DNA of 64,000 nt from an uncultured Halieaceae bacterium (GTDB lineage Bacteria; Pseudomonadota; Gammaproteobacteria; Pseudomonadales; Halieaceae): contig CAJWQE010000004.1 in the NCBI GenBank assembly GCA_913045375.1, positions 1-64,000 on the forward strand. The letters are read 5' to 3'. Below are positions 21,185-31,916 of this stretch, piece after piece. The notes beneath the pieces were generated by a model. The model saw only the letters and a program-made list of their open reading frames with translations, made no database searches and was not told the origin of the DNA. Numbering within the stretch: position 1 is the first letter of the stretch; every line of letters begins with the position of its first letter. The position numbers and the translations under genes were made by a program.

Positions 21185-22024
21185 TTGAATATTGACTTGC
21201 CTCTCATCCTGACAGTGATCGTTGGGGCTAGCGGCGCCATTTGGCTGATCGACAGTTTGCTGTTCGCGTCAGCGCGCTCAGCACGACTCGCTGAGCTACA
21301 AAAGCAATATCCGCGCTGGAGTGAGTCCGAGTCTGCCGATGCCAAATTGTTCATCGAGACAGCATCGCGCGAAGCGACTGACCCTGTTGTTGTCGAATAT
21401 GCCAAGTCTTTTTTCCCAGTACTCGCCTTTGTGCTCGTACTTCGCTCTTTTCTGTACGAACCGTTTCAGATTCCCTCATCATCGATGGTGCCGACCCTTC
21501 AGATCGGTGATTACATTTTGGTGAACAAGTATCGGTACGGGCTCCGTCTTCCTGTTACCCGCACTAAGGTTTGGGACGTCAGTTCGCCTAAGCGAGGTGA
21601 TGTGATGGTGTTTTATCCACCCCACGCAAATGATCAGTACTACATTAAGCGCGTGATAGGCGTGCCCGGGGATCGTGTTCAATACAGAAACAAGCAATTG
21701 ACCGTTAACGGACAGCTTGTCCCACGAGAGTGGCTGACCGACGTTCCTGGTTCTCGCCGTGTTCAGATCGGATTGGAAGAACCTCGCGAGGGTAGAAGCC
21801 ACCTCGTACAGGTTGACCAGCTGAGGCCAGTCCGAGATTTCTCTGTAGTGGTTAGACCTGGCCACTACTTCATGATGGGTGATAACCGCGATAACAGTAG
21901 CGACAGTCGCGTTTGGGGTCAGGTTCCAGAGCGCGATATTGTGGGTGAGGCGGTGGCCATTTGGATGCACTGGGAATCGCTGTTCAGTATTCCGAGTTTC
22001 GAGCGTGCTGGAGGCTTGCATTGA
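21185..22024 (+). CDS. lepB: Signal peptidase I
   Basis: 279 aa; PSSSMVPTL, YIKRVIGVPGD, GDNRDNSSDSR. Confidence 0.97.
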   Translation: MNIDLPLILTVIVGASGAIWLIDSLLFASARSARLAELQKQYPRWSESESADAKLFIETASREATDPVVVEYAKSFFPVLAFVLVLRSFLYEPFQIPSSSMVPTLQIGDYILVNKYRYGLRLPVTRTKVWDVSSPKRGDVMVFYPPHANDQYYIKRVIGVPGDRVQYRNKQLTVNGQLVPREWLTDVPGSRRVQIGLEEPREGRSHLVQVDQLRPVRDFSVVVRPGHYFMMGDNRDNSSDSRVWGQVPERDIVGEAVAIWMHWESLFSIPSFERAGGLH

Positions 22025-22410
22025 GTCAGCACCTAAACTCACAGGCTGCTCGTGGCATGCGAGGCTCATCGAGCTTTTCCATTTTGTGCGTCATTGTTAC
22101 GGCCTGGGTGGCTCTGACGGGGTTACTACGAGTATTGCCGGTGTTCATGGAGCATAGGACCATTGTCAGTGCTATGGAGTCTGTGGCGTCTGGCTACGTG
22201 CCAGGGCAGGATCAAAGTGCGGATGTCAGAGAAGCGCTTCGGAAGGCGTGGTCGATAAACCGCATCTCGCAGGTTGACGCGTCTGAAGTGTCGATTGATC
22301 GGCGTCGTACAGGCGTCATTTTGGCGCTCGAGTACCAGACGACCTTTCCGCTGGTCGGTCCTATACAAGGCGTTTGGGACTTCGGTACCGTTGAAGTGGA
22401 TGGCCGCTAG
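22021..22410 (+). CDS. DUF4845 membrane protein
   Basis: About 130 aa with one TM segment between lepB and rnc; start uncertain (TTG 22021 or ATG 22057). Confidence 0.8.
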   Translation: MSQHLNSQAARGMRGSSSFSILCVIVTAWVALTGLLRVLPVFMEHRTIVSAMESVASGYVPGQDQSADVREALRKAWSINRISQVDASEVSIDRRRTGVILALEYQTTFPLVGPIQGVWDFGTVEVDGR

Positions 22411-22439
22411 CCTGGGAGACGAAACTGGCTACTCTTACC

Positions 22440-23114
22440 ATGAAACCAAAGCACGCCGCCTTGCAGCGAACCATCGGCTATCAGTTTCAGGAGCCGGCGC
22501 TACTCGTGCGTGCGCTGACCCACCGGAGCTTTGGTGCAGATAATAATGAACGCCTTGAGTTCATTGGCGATGGGCTTGTTAACGCTGTCGTGGCACAGCT
22601 CTTATATTCTCACTATCCCGATCTTGATGAGGGAAGTCTATCGAGACTCCGCTCGAAATTGGTGTCGAAAGAGGGTCTCACGACACTTGCCGAGCGCTTC
22701 GAGCTTGGCTCCTTGGTGTTATTGGGCGCTGGCGAGCGAAAGAGCGGCGGCCGACACCGAGCGAGTATCATGGCGGATACAGTCGAGGCACTGGCAGGGG
22801 GGATGTTAGTGGAGGCTGGATTTGGCGCAGCAAGCGAAATCGTAGCGTCGTGGTTTATTGCTGATGTTGTTTCACTCGATATCCACACGACGCAAGATGC
22901 CAAGACCCGTCTGCAGGAATGGTTGCAAGGAAAGGGTTATCCATTGCCGGTCTATGAAGTCACATCGATCTCCGGGGACGATCACAATCAGGTGTTTGAA
23001 GTAGCATGTAGCTGCAAAGCAGCTAGCAACAGACAGGTTGGCACGGCATCGAGTCGTAAAAAAGCGGAGCAAAAAGCGGCAGCGGCAATGTTGGAGATAC
23101 TCGAACATGAGTGA
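22440..23114 (+). CDS. rnc: Ribonuclease III
   Basis: 224 aa; NERLEFIGDGLVN signature and C-terminal dsRBD. Confidence 0.97.
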   Translation: MKPKHAALQRTIGYQFQEPALLVRALTHRSFGADNNERLEFIGDGLVNAVVAQLLYSHYPDLDEGSLSRLRSKLVSKEGLTTLAERFELGSLVLLGAGERKSGGRHRASIMADTVEALAGGMLVEAGFGAASEIVASWFIADVVSLDIHTTQDAKTRLQEWLQGKGYPLPVYEVTSISGDDHNQVFEVACSCKAASNRQVGTASSRKKAEQKAAAAMLEILEHE

Positions 23115-24015
23115 TAACCCAGACACTCGGTGTGGTTTAGTCGCATTGGTTGGGCGACCCAATGTTGGGAAGTCAACGTTGCTCAATTTTATTCTTGAGC
23201 AAAAACTCAGCATTACGTCACGAAAGCCTCAAACAACGCGGCAACAGGTATTGGGTGTTAAGACAGTGGACAAGGATCAAATGATTTTTGTCGATACGCC
23301 CGGGCTACATCGCAATGAGCCTCGCGCGATTAATAAAGCCATGAATAAGTCGGCCACCTCAGCGATGGCCGATGTCGATTTGGTTCTGTTTCTCATAGAT
23401 CGAGGGAAATGGACCGAAGAGGACTCCTGGGTGCTTGAGAAACTGCGCTCGGTGAAGGTGCCGGTCGCACTTGTTGTTAACAAAATGGATCTGCTTGACG
23501 ACCCTAATGCGCTACTTCCCGAGATGGATGAGCTGCATGCACGTCATGATTTCGCTGGCATTTTTCCTATCTCAGCGCTGCGCCAGAAAAATTTAGATCG
23601 GCTGGAAACGTTTGTCAGAGAACATCTCCCTGAGGGGTATCATTTATTCCCTGAGGGGCAGATCACCAATCGCACCGAGCGATTTCTGGCAGCGGAACTT
23701 ATCCGAGAGAAAATCATTCGCCAGTTGGGGGATGAGTTGCCGCACACAACGGCCACTGAAATCGAGGCGTTTCATACCGACGATCGGGGTGTCTTGCACA
23801 TCAATGCGATCATTTTTGTGGAACGTGATGGGCAAAAGCGAATCGTTATTGGCACCGGTGGCTCGAGACTCCGCTCAATAGGCACCGAAGCACGGCGTGA
23901 CATGGAAAAAGCCTTTGATTGCAAGGTGATGCTTAAGCTTTGGGTGAAGGTTAAGTCAGGGTGGTCCGACGATATTCGCGCACTGCGCAGTCTTGGGCTT
24001 GAAGGCGAGTTGTGA
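23107..24015 (+). CDS. era: GTPase Era
   Basis: GRPNVGKSTLLN, DTPG, NKMD, C-terminal KH domain; ATG 23107. Confidence 0.97.
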   Translation: MSDNPDTRCGLVALVGRPNVGKSTLLNFILEQKLSITSRKPQTTRQQVLGVKTVDKDQMIFVDTPGLHRNEPRAINKAMNKSATSAMADVDLVLFLIDRGKWTEEDSWVLEKLRSVKVPVALVVNKMDLLDDPNALLPEMDELHARHDFAGIFPISALRQKNLDRLETFVREHLPEGYHLFPEGQITNRTERFLAAELIREKIIRQLGDELPHTTATEIEAFHTDDRGVLHINAIIFVERDGQKRIVIGTGGSRLRSIGTEARRDMEKAFDCKVMLKLWVKVKSGWSDDIRALRSLGLEGEL

Positions 24016-24740
24016 CCTCGGCCATGCAGCCGGCTTGGGTATTAGGGCGACAGTCGTATCGTGACTCAAGTTACCTGGTGCATTTCCTGACGGCGTCGGA
24101 TGGGCGGCTGTCTGCCGTTGTAAAGGGGGCTCACCGAAAGCAGCGCGGTGGCATGATGGCGGCGCTGATGCAGCCATTCCAGCCTCTTCTGGTGAAATTC
24201 GGAGGCAACAGCGAGTTGAAATACGTAGCGGCGGCGGAAAGCGCCGGTATCAGCCGCACGCTGGTTGGCGAAACATTGTTCTCCGGGCTCTACCTCAATG
24301 AATTACTCACACGGCTCCTGCCCAAGTTCGATGCTGCGCCAACGTTATTCGCTGCTTACGGTGATGCTATCGAGGTGATCTCGACGTCTGCGGACCCGGA
24401 GCTCACCTTGCGTCGGTTCGAGTTATTGCTGTTGGAGGAGCTTGGCTATCAAATTCAGTGGCAGCGTGATTTTGAGGAGCGTCCTATTCAACAGACTGCA
24501 TACTATTGTTATCAGCCCGACAGGGGATTTTTGCCCAGTGGGGAAACAGACAGGTCGCTCATGATTTCGGGCGTGCAGTTATTAACATTGGCGGACTGGC
24601 AACGTTCTGGTTGCGCCATAGACGAAACATGCCAAGCTAAATTGAAGGGCATCATGCGGTTAGCGATAGATCAGCGCCTGGGCGGTCGTCCTCTAAAAGT
24701 GCGAGAAGCAGTCACCGAGTGGCGCCAATTGACAGAGTGA
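24012..24740 (+). CDS. recO: DNA repair protein RecO
   Basis: 242 aa RecO-like, follows era. Confidence 0.93.
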   Translation: MTSAMQPAWVLGRQSYRDSSYLVHFLTASDGRLSAVVKGAHRKQRGGMMAALMQPFQPLLVKFGGNSELKYVAAAESAGISRTLVGETLFSGLYLNELLTRLLPKFDAAPTLFAAYGDAIEVISTSADPELTLRRFELLLLEELGYQIQWQRDFEERPIQQTAYYCYQPDRGFLPSGETDRSLMISGVQLLTLADWQRSGCAIDETCQAKLKGIMRLAIDQRLGGRPLKVREAVTEWRQLTE

Positions 24741-24794
24741 CATTTGAGAGATTGACAGCTAAAAGAGTCAGAACTGATCGAATTACAATCGAGC

Positions 24795-25178
24795 GTGTTG
24801 GGAGAATCTGCGGTGGTGCAGGGTATTGGCGTTGACATCGTTAAACTTGAGCGGATTGAAGCCGTGCATCAGCGGTTTGGTGACCGCTTTGCGAGGAAGG
24901 TACTGTCCGCTGAGGAGCTCTCCGCCGGACCGGTAACGTCGTCACTGATTGCAAAACGTTTTGCAGCCAAAGAGGCTATTGCAAAGGCCTTGGGAACCGG
25001 CTTTAGAGGCGGTATCACTATGCCGTGTATCACAATCAATAAAAACTCGCTGAACAAGCCACAGGTGGCTTTGACGGGCGCTGCGGCTGAACGACTTCGC
25101 GTCATAGGTGCGCAACAGGTTTTGGTGTCCATTGCGGATGAAGTAGACTCGGTCGTTGCATTTGCTATTGCGCAATAG
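24795..25178 (+). CDS. acpS: Holo-[acyl-carrier-protein] synthase
   Basis: GIGVDIVKLERIE and RFAAKEAIAKALGTG; start may be GTG 24813/24816. Confidence 0.95.
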   Translation: MLGESAVVQGIGVDIVKLERIEAVHQRFGDRFARKVLSAEELSAGPVTSSLIAKRFAAKEAIAKALGTGFRGGITMPCITINKNSLNKPQVALTGAAAERLRVIGAQQVLVSIADEVDSVVAFAIAQ

Positions 25179-25216
25179 ACGCCTTTAGTCAGAGGACCTC
25201 TCGGACATCATTCTTC

Positions 25217-26113
25217 ATGAGTAAGCAACAGTACCCCACGATTGAATCCACTATTGGTCATACGCCACTCGTGCGCCTGCAACGAATGCTGGTTAATCCT
25301 AATAGCGTGGTATTAGCAAAGCTCGAGGGTAACAATCCCGCGGGCTCGGTTAAGGATCGGCCGGCGATTAGCATGATTCGTGAAGCCGAAGCCCGGGGCC
25401 TTATTAACCCCGGTGACACCATCATCGAGGCAACTAGTGGTAACACTGGCATTGCCTTGGCCATGGCTGCGGCCATTCGCGGATATCGCCTGATTCTAAT
25501 CATGCCCAGTCATATGAGTAGTGAGCGAAAGCTGTCAATGGCCGCTTATGGCGCTGAACTGATAGAGGTAACCCAGTCGGAGGGTATGGAGGGTGCGCGA
25601 GATCTGGCAGCTCAAATGGCGGCCGCAGGCGAGGGTATTGTGCTCGACCAATTCGCTAATCCTGATAATCCGCTCGGGCACGTATCGTCCACGGGACCCG
25701 AAATCTGGGAGCAGACCCAGGGCGAGGTCACACACTTCGTCAGTTCAATGGGCACCACGGGGACGATCATGGGAGTGTCCTCATTTCTAAAGGCCAAAAA
25801 TCCAGAGATTCAAATTGTTGGACTACAGCCCATTGAGGGATCCCAGATTCCCGGAATTCGGCGTTGGCCTGAGGCCTACCGGCCAAAGATTTTCGATGCT
25901 ACCGCGGTTGACCGCGTTGTCGATGTCTCCCAATCGACGGCAGAGGAAACGATGCGGCGCATGGCCCGAGAAGAGGGTATTTTTGCCGGCGTCTCGTCGG
26001 GAGCATCAATCGCGACGGCGATCGAAATTGCGGAATCGCAAGACAATGTGACGGTCGTTGCGATTGTGTGTGACCGGGGTGATCGTTACTTATCGACTGG
26101 CGTCTACTCCTAG
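25217..26113 (+). CDS. cysM: Cysteine synthase B
   Basis: 298 aa; GNNPAGSVKDRPA and EATSGNTGIALA PLP motifs. Confidence 0.95.
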   Translation: MSKQQYPTIESTIGHTPLVRLQRMLVNPNSVVLAKLEGNNPAGSVKDRPAISMIREAEARGLINPGDTIIEATSGNTGIALAMAAAIRGYRLILIMPSHMSSERKLSMAAYGAELIEVTQSEGMEGARDLAAQMAAAGEGIVLDQFANPDNPLGHVSSTGPEIWEQTQGEVTHFVSSMGTTGTIMGVSSFLKAKNPEIQIVGLQPIEGSQIPGIRRWPEAYRPKIFDATAVDRVVDVSQSTAEETMRRMAREEGIFAGVSSGASIATAIEIAESQDNVTVVAIVCDRGDRYLSTGVYS

Positions 26114-26122
26114 GGTAACCGT

Positions 26123-27657
<1,535 letters not shown>

Positions 27658-27710
27658 TAATTCAGACCATAGGGCTCTAAGCTTCTCGCAGGTTGTTTGG
27701 GGGAAGCCAC

Positions 27711-28631
27711 ATGTCTAGTTCACCGTTTATTCTCTACCACTATCCAGCGTCGCCTTACGCGGAAAAAGTGCGGCTCCTGGCCGGGTATTTAGGTGTGAGT
27801 TGGCAGTCGGTCGAAGTACCGATACAGCCACCCCGTGACCAGCTGGCGATTCTTGCGGGTGGCTATCGCCGGATCCCCGTCATGCAGTGTGGTGCGGATA
27901 TTTTTTGTGACACTGCCGTTATTTGTGATGAGGTGATATCGCGAGCAGACCGGGATTTGGCGTCATGTAGTGAAGCCGCATCAGCCCTCGCACAGCGGGC
28001 AGAGACCGATGTATTTTTTGCGGCGATACGGCAGGGGTCTCAGCTGAAAACAGCCATAGGGCTCACTATGATGTTGGGCTTCAAGGGAATGCTTGCCTTT
28101 GCAAAGGACAGGGCCTCATTTGCCCAGGGGCACGGCCCTGCTACTCAGACGCCTGATGCAGCAAGGTCGGTATTTTCCTCTTTCCTGCGGGATTTGGACC
28201 AAATGCTAGCCTCGCAGTCATATTTGGGCGGCGATGCACCCTGTTTGAGTGACTTTTGCTGCTATCACCCCATTTTTCTCGCTCAGGGCTTTAAGAGCAT
28301 CAAAGCCTCGGCGTTACCAGCAGGTGTGAAGGCATGGATGGCGCGTATGGCTGGCTTCGGTTGGGGGCAGTACTCGGCAGTATCAAGTGATGAGGCCATG
28401 GCTGCGGCAAAAGCACAGGAACCTAGGCCACTGCCAGAGGCGAGTGCCCATGACCCAGACCTGGGGCAATGGGTGACGGTTACACCGTTGGATACGGGTC
28501 GAGTGCCCGTGACTGGTACGCTCGTAAGTAGAAGTGAGACCCGTATTATTGTGGCGCGTCGTTCAGAGGACGTTGGCCTATGTCACGTGCATTTCCCGGT
28601 CTCCGGCTTCGAATGCAGCTTGATTACCTAA
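27711..28631 (+). CDS. Glutathione S-transferase family protein
   Basis: Thioredoxin-like GST N-terminus (YHYPASPYAEKVRLLAGYLGVSW); ATG 27711. Confidence 0.8.
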   Translation: MSSSPFILYHYPASPYAEKVRLLAGYLGVSWQSVEVPIQPPRDQLAILAGGYRRIPVMQCGADIFCDTAVICDEVISRADRDLASCSEAASALAQRAETDVFFAAIRQGSQLKTAIGLTMMLGFKGMLAFAKDRASFAQGHGPATQTPDAARSVFSSFLRDLDQMLASQSYLGGDAPCLSDFCCYHPIFLAQGFKSIKASALPAGVKAWMARMAGFGWGQYSAVSSDEAMAAAKAQEPRPLPEASAHDPDLGQWVTVTPLDTGRVPVTGTLVSRSETRIIVARRSEDVGLCHVHFPVSGFECSLIT

Positions 28632-28660
28632 CTGCTCTCCACGATTACTAGGGACAGATA

Positions 28661-29425
28661 ATGATGAAAGGCACTGTGCTGATTACAGGTGCTTCGGCCG
28701 GGTTGGGCGCTGAGTTTGCTCGACAGCTTGATGGCAAGGCGACGCATTTTATTTTGGTGGCCAGACGGGTAGATAAACTCGAGGCGTTGGCTGAGACCTT
28801 GAAAACACCGGTGACGGTGATCGAACAGGACCTGAGCAAACCGGGTTCGCCCGAGCAGTTATGTCAGACCATCGCATCACAGGGTCATTCAGTCGATGTA
28901 TTGATTAACAATGCCGGGATAGCCGGCCCCAATCTGCTAGAGGTCTCTGACTTCTCGACGCAACGTGACTTCGAGCAGTTGATGATGCGAACAGTGGCCG
29001 AGCTGTGTAGTCGATTGATCCCCGGTATGCGCGAGCGTGGCTACGGTAGGGTGATCAATGTTGCCTCGGTTGCTGGTCGGTTTCCCAGCTCTGATTCGGG
29101 CAACTACGGACCTGCTAAGGCGTATGTCATTGCATTGTCAGAGGAACTCAACATGGGGACGCGTGGCTCGGGGGTCAACGTGACTGCGCTTTGCCCGGGG
29201 TTCACCCACACCGAGTTTCATGAGGTTGCGGGCTTGATGGAGGCGAAGAACAGTTCGCCAAGTTGGATTTGGTATGACGCAGCTACGGTTATTCGGGAGG
29301 GTTTGATCGGCTGTGAGAGGGGCCGTTCCATTGTGATCTCCGGGCGACTCTATCGGTGGCTGGATCCTCTATTGCGATCAACGCTTTTCAGAGGTTTGCT
29401 GTTAAAAATTGCGGGCCGCGGTTGA
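28661..29425 (+). CDS. Short-chain dehydrogenase/reductase
   Basis: 254 aa; TGASAGLG, NNAGIAG, YGPAK active site. Confidence 0.92.
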   Translation: MMKGTVLITGASAGLGAEFARQLDGKATHFILVARRVDKLEALAETLKTPVTVIEQDLSKPGSPEQLCQTIASQGHSVDVLINNAGIAGPNLLEVSDFSTQRDFEQLMMRTVAELCSRLIPGMRERGYGRVINVASVAGRFPSSDSGNYGPAKAYVIALSEELNMGTRGSGVNVTALCPGFTHTEFHEVAGLMEAKNSSPSWIWYDAATVIREGLIGCERGRSIVISGRLYRWLDPLLRSTLFRGLLLKIAGRG

Positions 29426-29512
29426 GCTATTTTCATTTGGGTGGGCACTAGCGCAACGAGTGGAAATAATTCACAATTCGCGACGCATTAACGAGTTAAG
29501 TAAGGATAGGTA

Positions 29513-29830
29513 ATGCCAGTAATTAAGTTCATTGAGTTTGATGGCACCGAGCACGAAGTCGATGCTGATGCCGGAATGAGCATCATGGAAGTCGCGATGA
29601 AATATGACGTTCCTGGCATTGACGCCGACTGCGGTGGTGGTGCGGTCTGTGGTACTTGCCACTGCTTCATCGAAGAATCCGCTGGGCCGTTACCCGCTGT
29701 TGATCCCCAAGAGGAGTCGATGTTGGGCTTGAGGCCTGACCGAGAAGGCAACTCACGGCTTAGTTGCCAGATCCAAGTCAGCGATAGCATCGGCGATATG
29801 ACCATCAAGTTGCCCGAATTCCAAATGTAA
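29513..29830 (+). CDS. [2Fe-2S] ferredoxin, P450/ISC type
   Basis: 105 aa; CGGGAVCGTCHC and distal LSCQ cysteine. Confidence 0.93.
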   Translation: MPVIKFIEFDGTEHEVDADAGMSIMEVAMKYDVPGIDADCGGGAVCGTCHCFIEESAGPLPAVDPQEESMLGLRPDREGNSRLSCQIQVSDSIGDMTIKLPEFQM

Positions 29831-29869
29831 TCAAGGGTCGCTATTGACCGATAAGTCCTAGGTTCAGAC

Positions 29870-31123
29870 ATGAACAATCGCGCCGATCCCATGCTAGCTG
29901 ATCCGCTCAAGACGCCGCTCCAGGATTTAGATGTATCAGATCCACGACGTTTCGAGCAGGATTGCTGGCAGCCATTGTTTAAGCGATTACGTGAAGAGTC
30001 GCCGGTGCACTTTCAAGCAGAAAGCCCAGCTGGTCCCTTCTGGTCGATTACCCGGTTTGACGACATTGTCGAAGTCGAGAAGAACACCGAGGTTTTCTCT
30101 TCAGAGCCCACCATTGCCATCATAGACCCACCGCCGGAGCGTCGCTCGCGAATGTTCATTGCTATGGATCAGCCAGAGCACGATATTCAGCGGAGAGCGG
30201 TACAACCCGTCGTTGCGCCAAAAAACCTTCAGGAGTTCGAGGCGCTCATTCGCCAGCGAACGGCGGAGGCGCTCGATGCGCTGCCAGAGGGCGAAACATT
30301 TGATTGGGTAGAGCTCGTGTCGCGCAATCTGACGACGCAGATGTTGGCGACATTATTTGATTTTCCATGGGACATACGTCACAAGCTGTCAGACTGGTCA
30401 GATGCAGTAACGTCTGATGAGCGGATGACAGCAGGTCAGGGCTTAAAGCAAGAAGATCGGCTTGAGATAGTCATGGAGATCCTCGAGGTCTTTACTCGGT
30501 TGTGGCACGAGAGAGTCGGCGATGACGTCGAGTCCTTTGATTTGATTAGATTGCTTCAGCGCGACGAGAACACCGCCAACATGGTGGACGACCCCATGAA
30601 TTACATCGGTAACCTCATGTTGCTCATCGTGGGTGGCAATGACACCACACGTAACTCGATGTCTGGCGGTGTTCTCTTCCTCAATGAGTTTCCTGAAGAA
30701 TTTGCTCGGGTTAAGGCTGATCGATCCCTCATTCCGTCGATGGTCTCGGAGATCATCCGGTTCCAGACGCCACTGTCTCACATGCGCCGCACGGTGACGC
30801 GAGATACTGAATTCCGTGGGCAGCGCATGAAAGCCGGCGACAAGGTGGTTTTGTGGTATTGCTCCGCGAACCGAGATGAGTCGGTGATTCCGGAGCCCGA
30901 GACTTTTCACATAGACCGGTCGGGAGTTCGTAATCACGCTGCCTTTGGCTTCGGGATCCATCGTTGTATGGGTAACCGTCTCGCTGAAATGCAGCTTCGC
31001 GTTGTGTGGGAAGAGGCCCTGAAGCGCTTTAGCGATATTCGAATCGTTGAACCGCCGACTCGTCTTTGCCACAACTTTGTTCGCGGTTTTTCGCGTATGC
31101 CAGTGCAGGTGACCCGCTACTAA
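29870..31123 (+). CDS. Cytochrome P450, CYP153-like
   Basis: 417 aa; GGNDTTRNSMSGGV I-helix, ExxR (SEIIRFQ), FGFGIHRCMGNRLAEMQLRVVWEE heme loop characteristic of CYP153-type sequences. Confidence 0.88.
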   Translation: MNNRADPMLADPLKTPLQDLDVSDPRRFEQDCWQPLFKRLREESPVHFQAESPAGPFWSITRFDDIVEVEKNTEVFSSEPTIAIIDPPPERRSRMFIAMDQPEHDIQRRAVQPVVAPKNLQEFEALIRQRTAEALDALPEGETFDWVELVSRNLTTQMLATLFDFPWDIRHKLSDWSDAVTSDERMTAGQGLKQEDRLEIVMEILEVFTRLWHERVGDDVESFDLIRLLQRDENTANMVDDPMNYIGNLMLLIVGGNDTTRNSMSGGVLFLNEFPEEFARVKADRSLIPSMVSEIIRFQTPLSHMRRTVTRDTEFRGQRMKAGDKVVLWYCSANRDESVIPEPETFHIDRSGVRNHAAFGFGIHRCMGNRLAEMQLRVVWEEALKRFSDIRIVEPPTRLCHNFVRGFSRMPVQVTRY

Positions 31124-31167
31124 CGTAGGCTTCAGGTTCGTTAGTTCGTTAGCGATGCAACCTACGT
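31123..31167. repeat. Inverted repeat ACGTAGG/CCTACGT enclosing a perfect tandem 8-mer TTCGTTAG x2
   Basis: ACGTAGG 31123-31129; TTCGTTAG 31137-31144 and 31145-31152; CCTACGT 31161-31167, in the gap between the P450 and DUF429 genes. Confidence 0.8.
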
Positions 31168-31171
31168 CACC

Positions 31172-31912
31172 ATGTTGGCAGATCTTGGTCTTTCCGCTTC
31201 ATTAAAGTTCCCGGCTGTGGGTATTGATGGCTGCCGGGCTGGCTGGGTTGCAGCATTTCAACTCGACGGTGAACCCGTGCTGGCGGTAGTCAAGACTCTA
31301 TCAGAGCTGACTCCACACCTTAGTCACGAAACGACCGTAATGATCGATATGCCCATTGGCTTGTTAAATGATGACTCAAGTCGGCAGTGCGATGCGTTGG
31401 CACGAGAGCGACTGAGGCCTTACCGCTCCTCGAGTGTATTCGGCGTCCCGCCTAGAGCCGTTACCCGAATTTCTGATTATCCGCAGGCCAATGCTTTATC
31501 GCGTGAGCTCACAGGCAAAGGGTTGAGCAAACAATCTTTTTATCTTTTCCCAAAAATACGCGAGCTCGATGATTGGCTTGTGAATCCTGAAAGACAAGGC
31601 GAGTGGTGGGAGTGCCATCCCGAGGTGGCCTTCGCACAACTGAACAGTGGGGCAGCACTCAAGGCTTCTAAAAAGTCGGTGGAGGGTCAAGCCGAGCGCA
31701 TGTCCCTCCTAGCTGATCTTCCCAGAGCGGATGCTGCGCTCGAGGGAGCCAGTGAGAATTACAAACGCAAAGACCTACTACCAGACGACTGCATCGATGC
31801 CCTGGTCTGTTTACTCACGGCAGATCGAGATCAGCATCAACGGATCTTAATACCAGCGACTCCTGATAAGGATGAGCGGGGACTCACGATGGGAATCATG
31901 GCCCCCGCTTGA
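31172..31912 (+). CDS. DUF429 family predicted RNase H-like nuclease
   Basis: 246 aa; GIDGCRAGWVAA, IDMPIGL, ECHPEVAFAQLN, DDCIDALVC. Confidence 0.85.
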   Translation: MLADLGLSASLKFPAVGIDGCRAGWVAAFQLDGEPVLAVVKTLSELTPHLSHETTVMIDMPIGLLNDDSSRQCDALARERLRPYRSSSVFGVPPRAVTRISDYPQANALSRELTGKGLSKQSFYLFPKIRELDDWLVNPERQGEWWECHPEVAFAQLNSGAALKASKKSVEGQAERMSLLADLPRADAALEGASENYKRKDLLPDDCIDALVCLLTADRDQHQRILIPATPDKDERGLTMGIMAPA

Positions 31913-31916
31913 TGAC

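Noticed and set aside
21479-22069. 196-aa minus ORF opposite lepB
   Set aside because: Antisense shadow of a conserved gene, no domain.
30443-31072. 209-aa minus ORF opposite the P450
   Set aside because: No recognisable domain; complementary to a conserved P450 reading frame.
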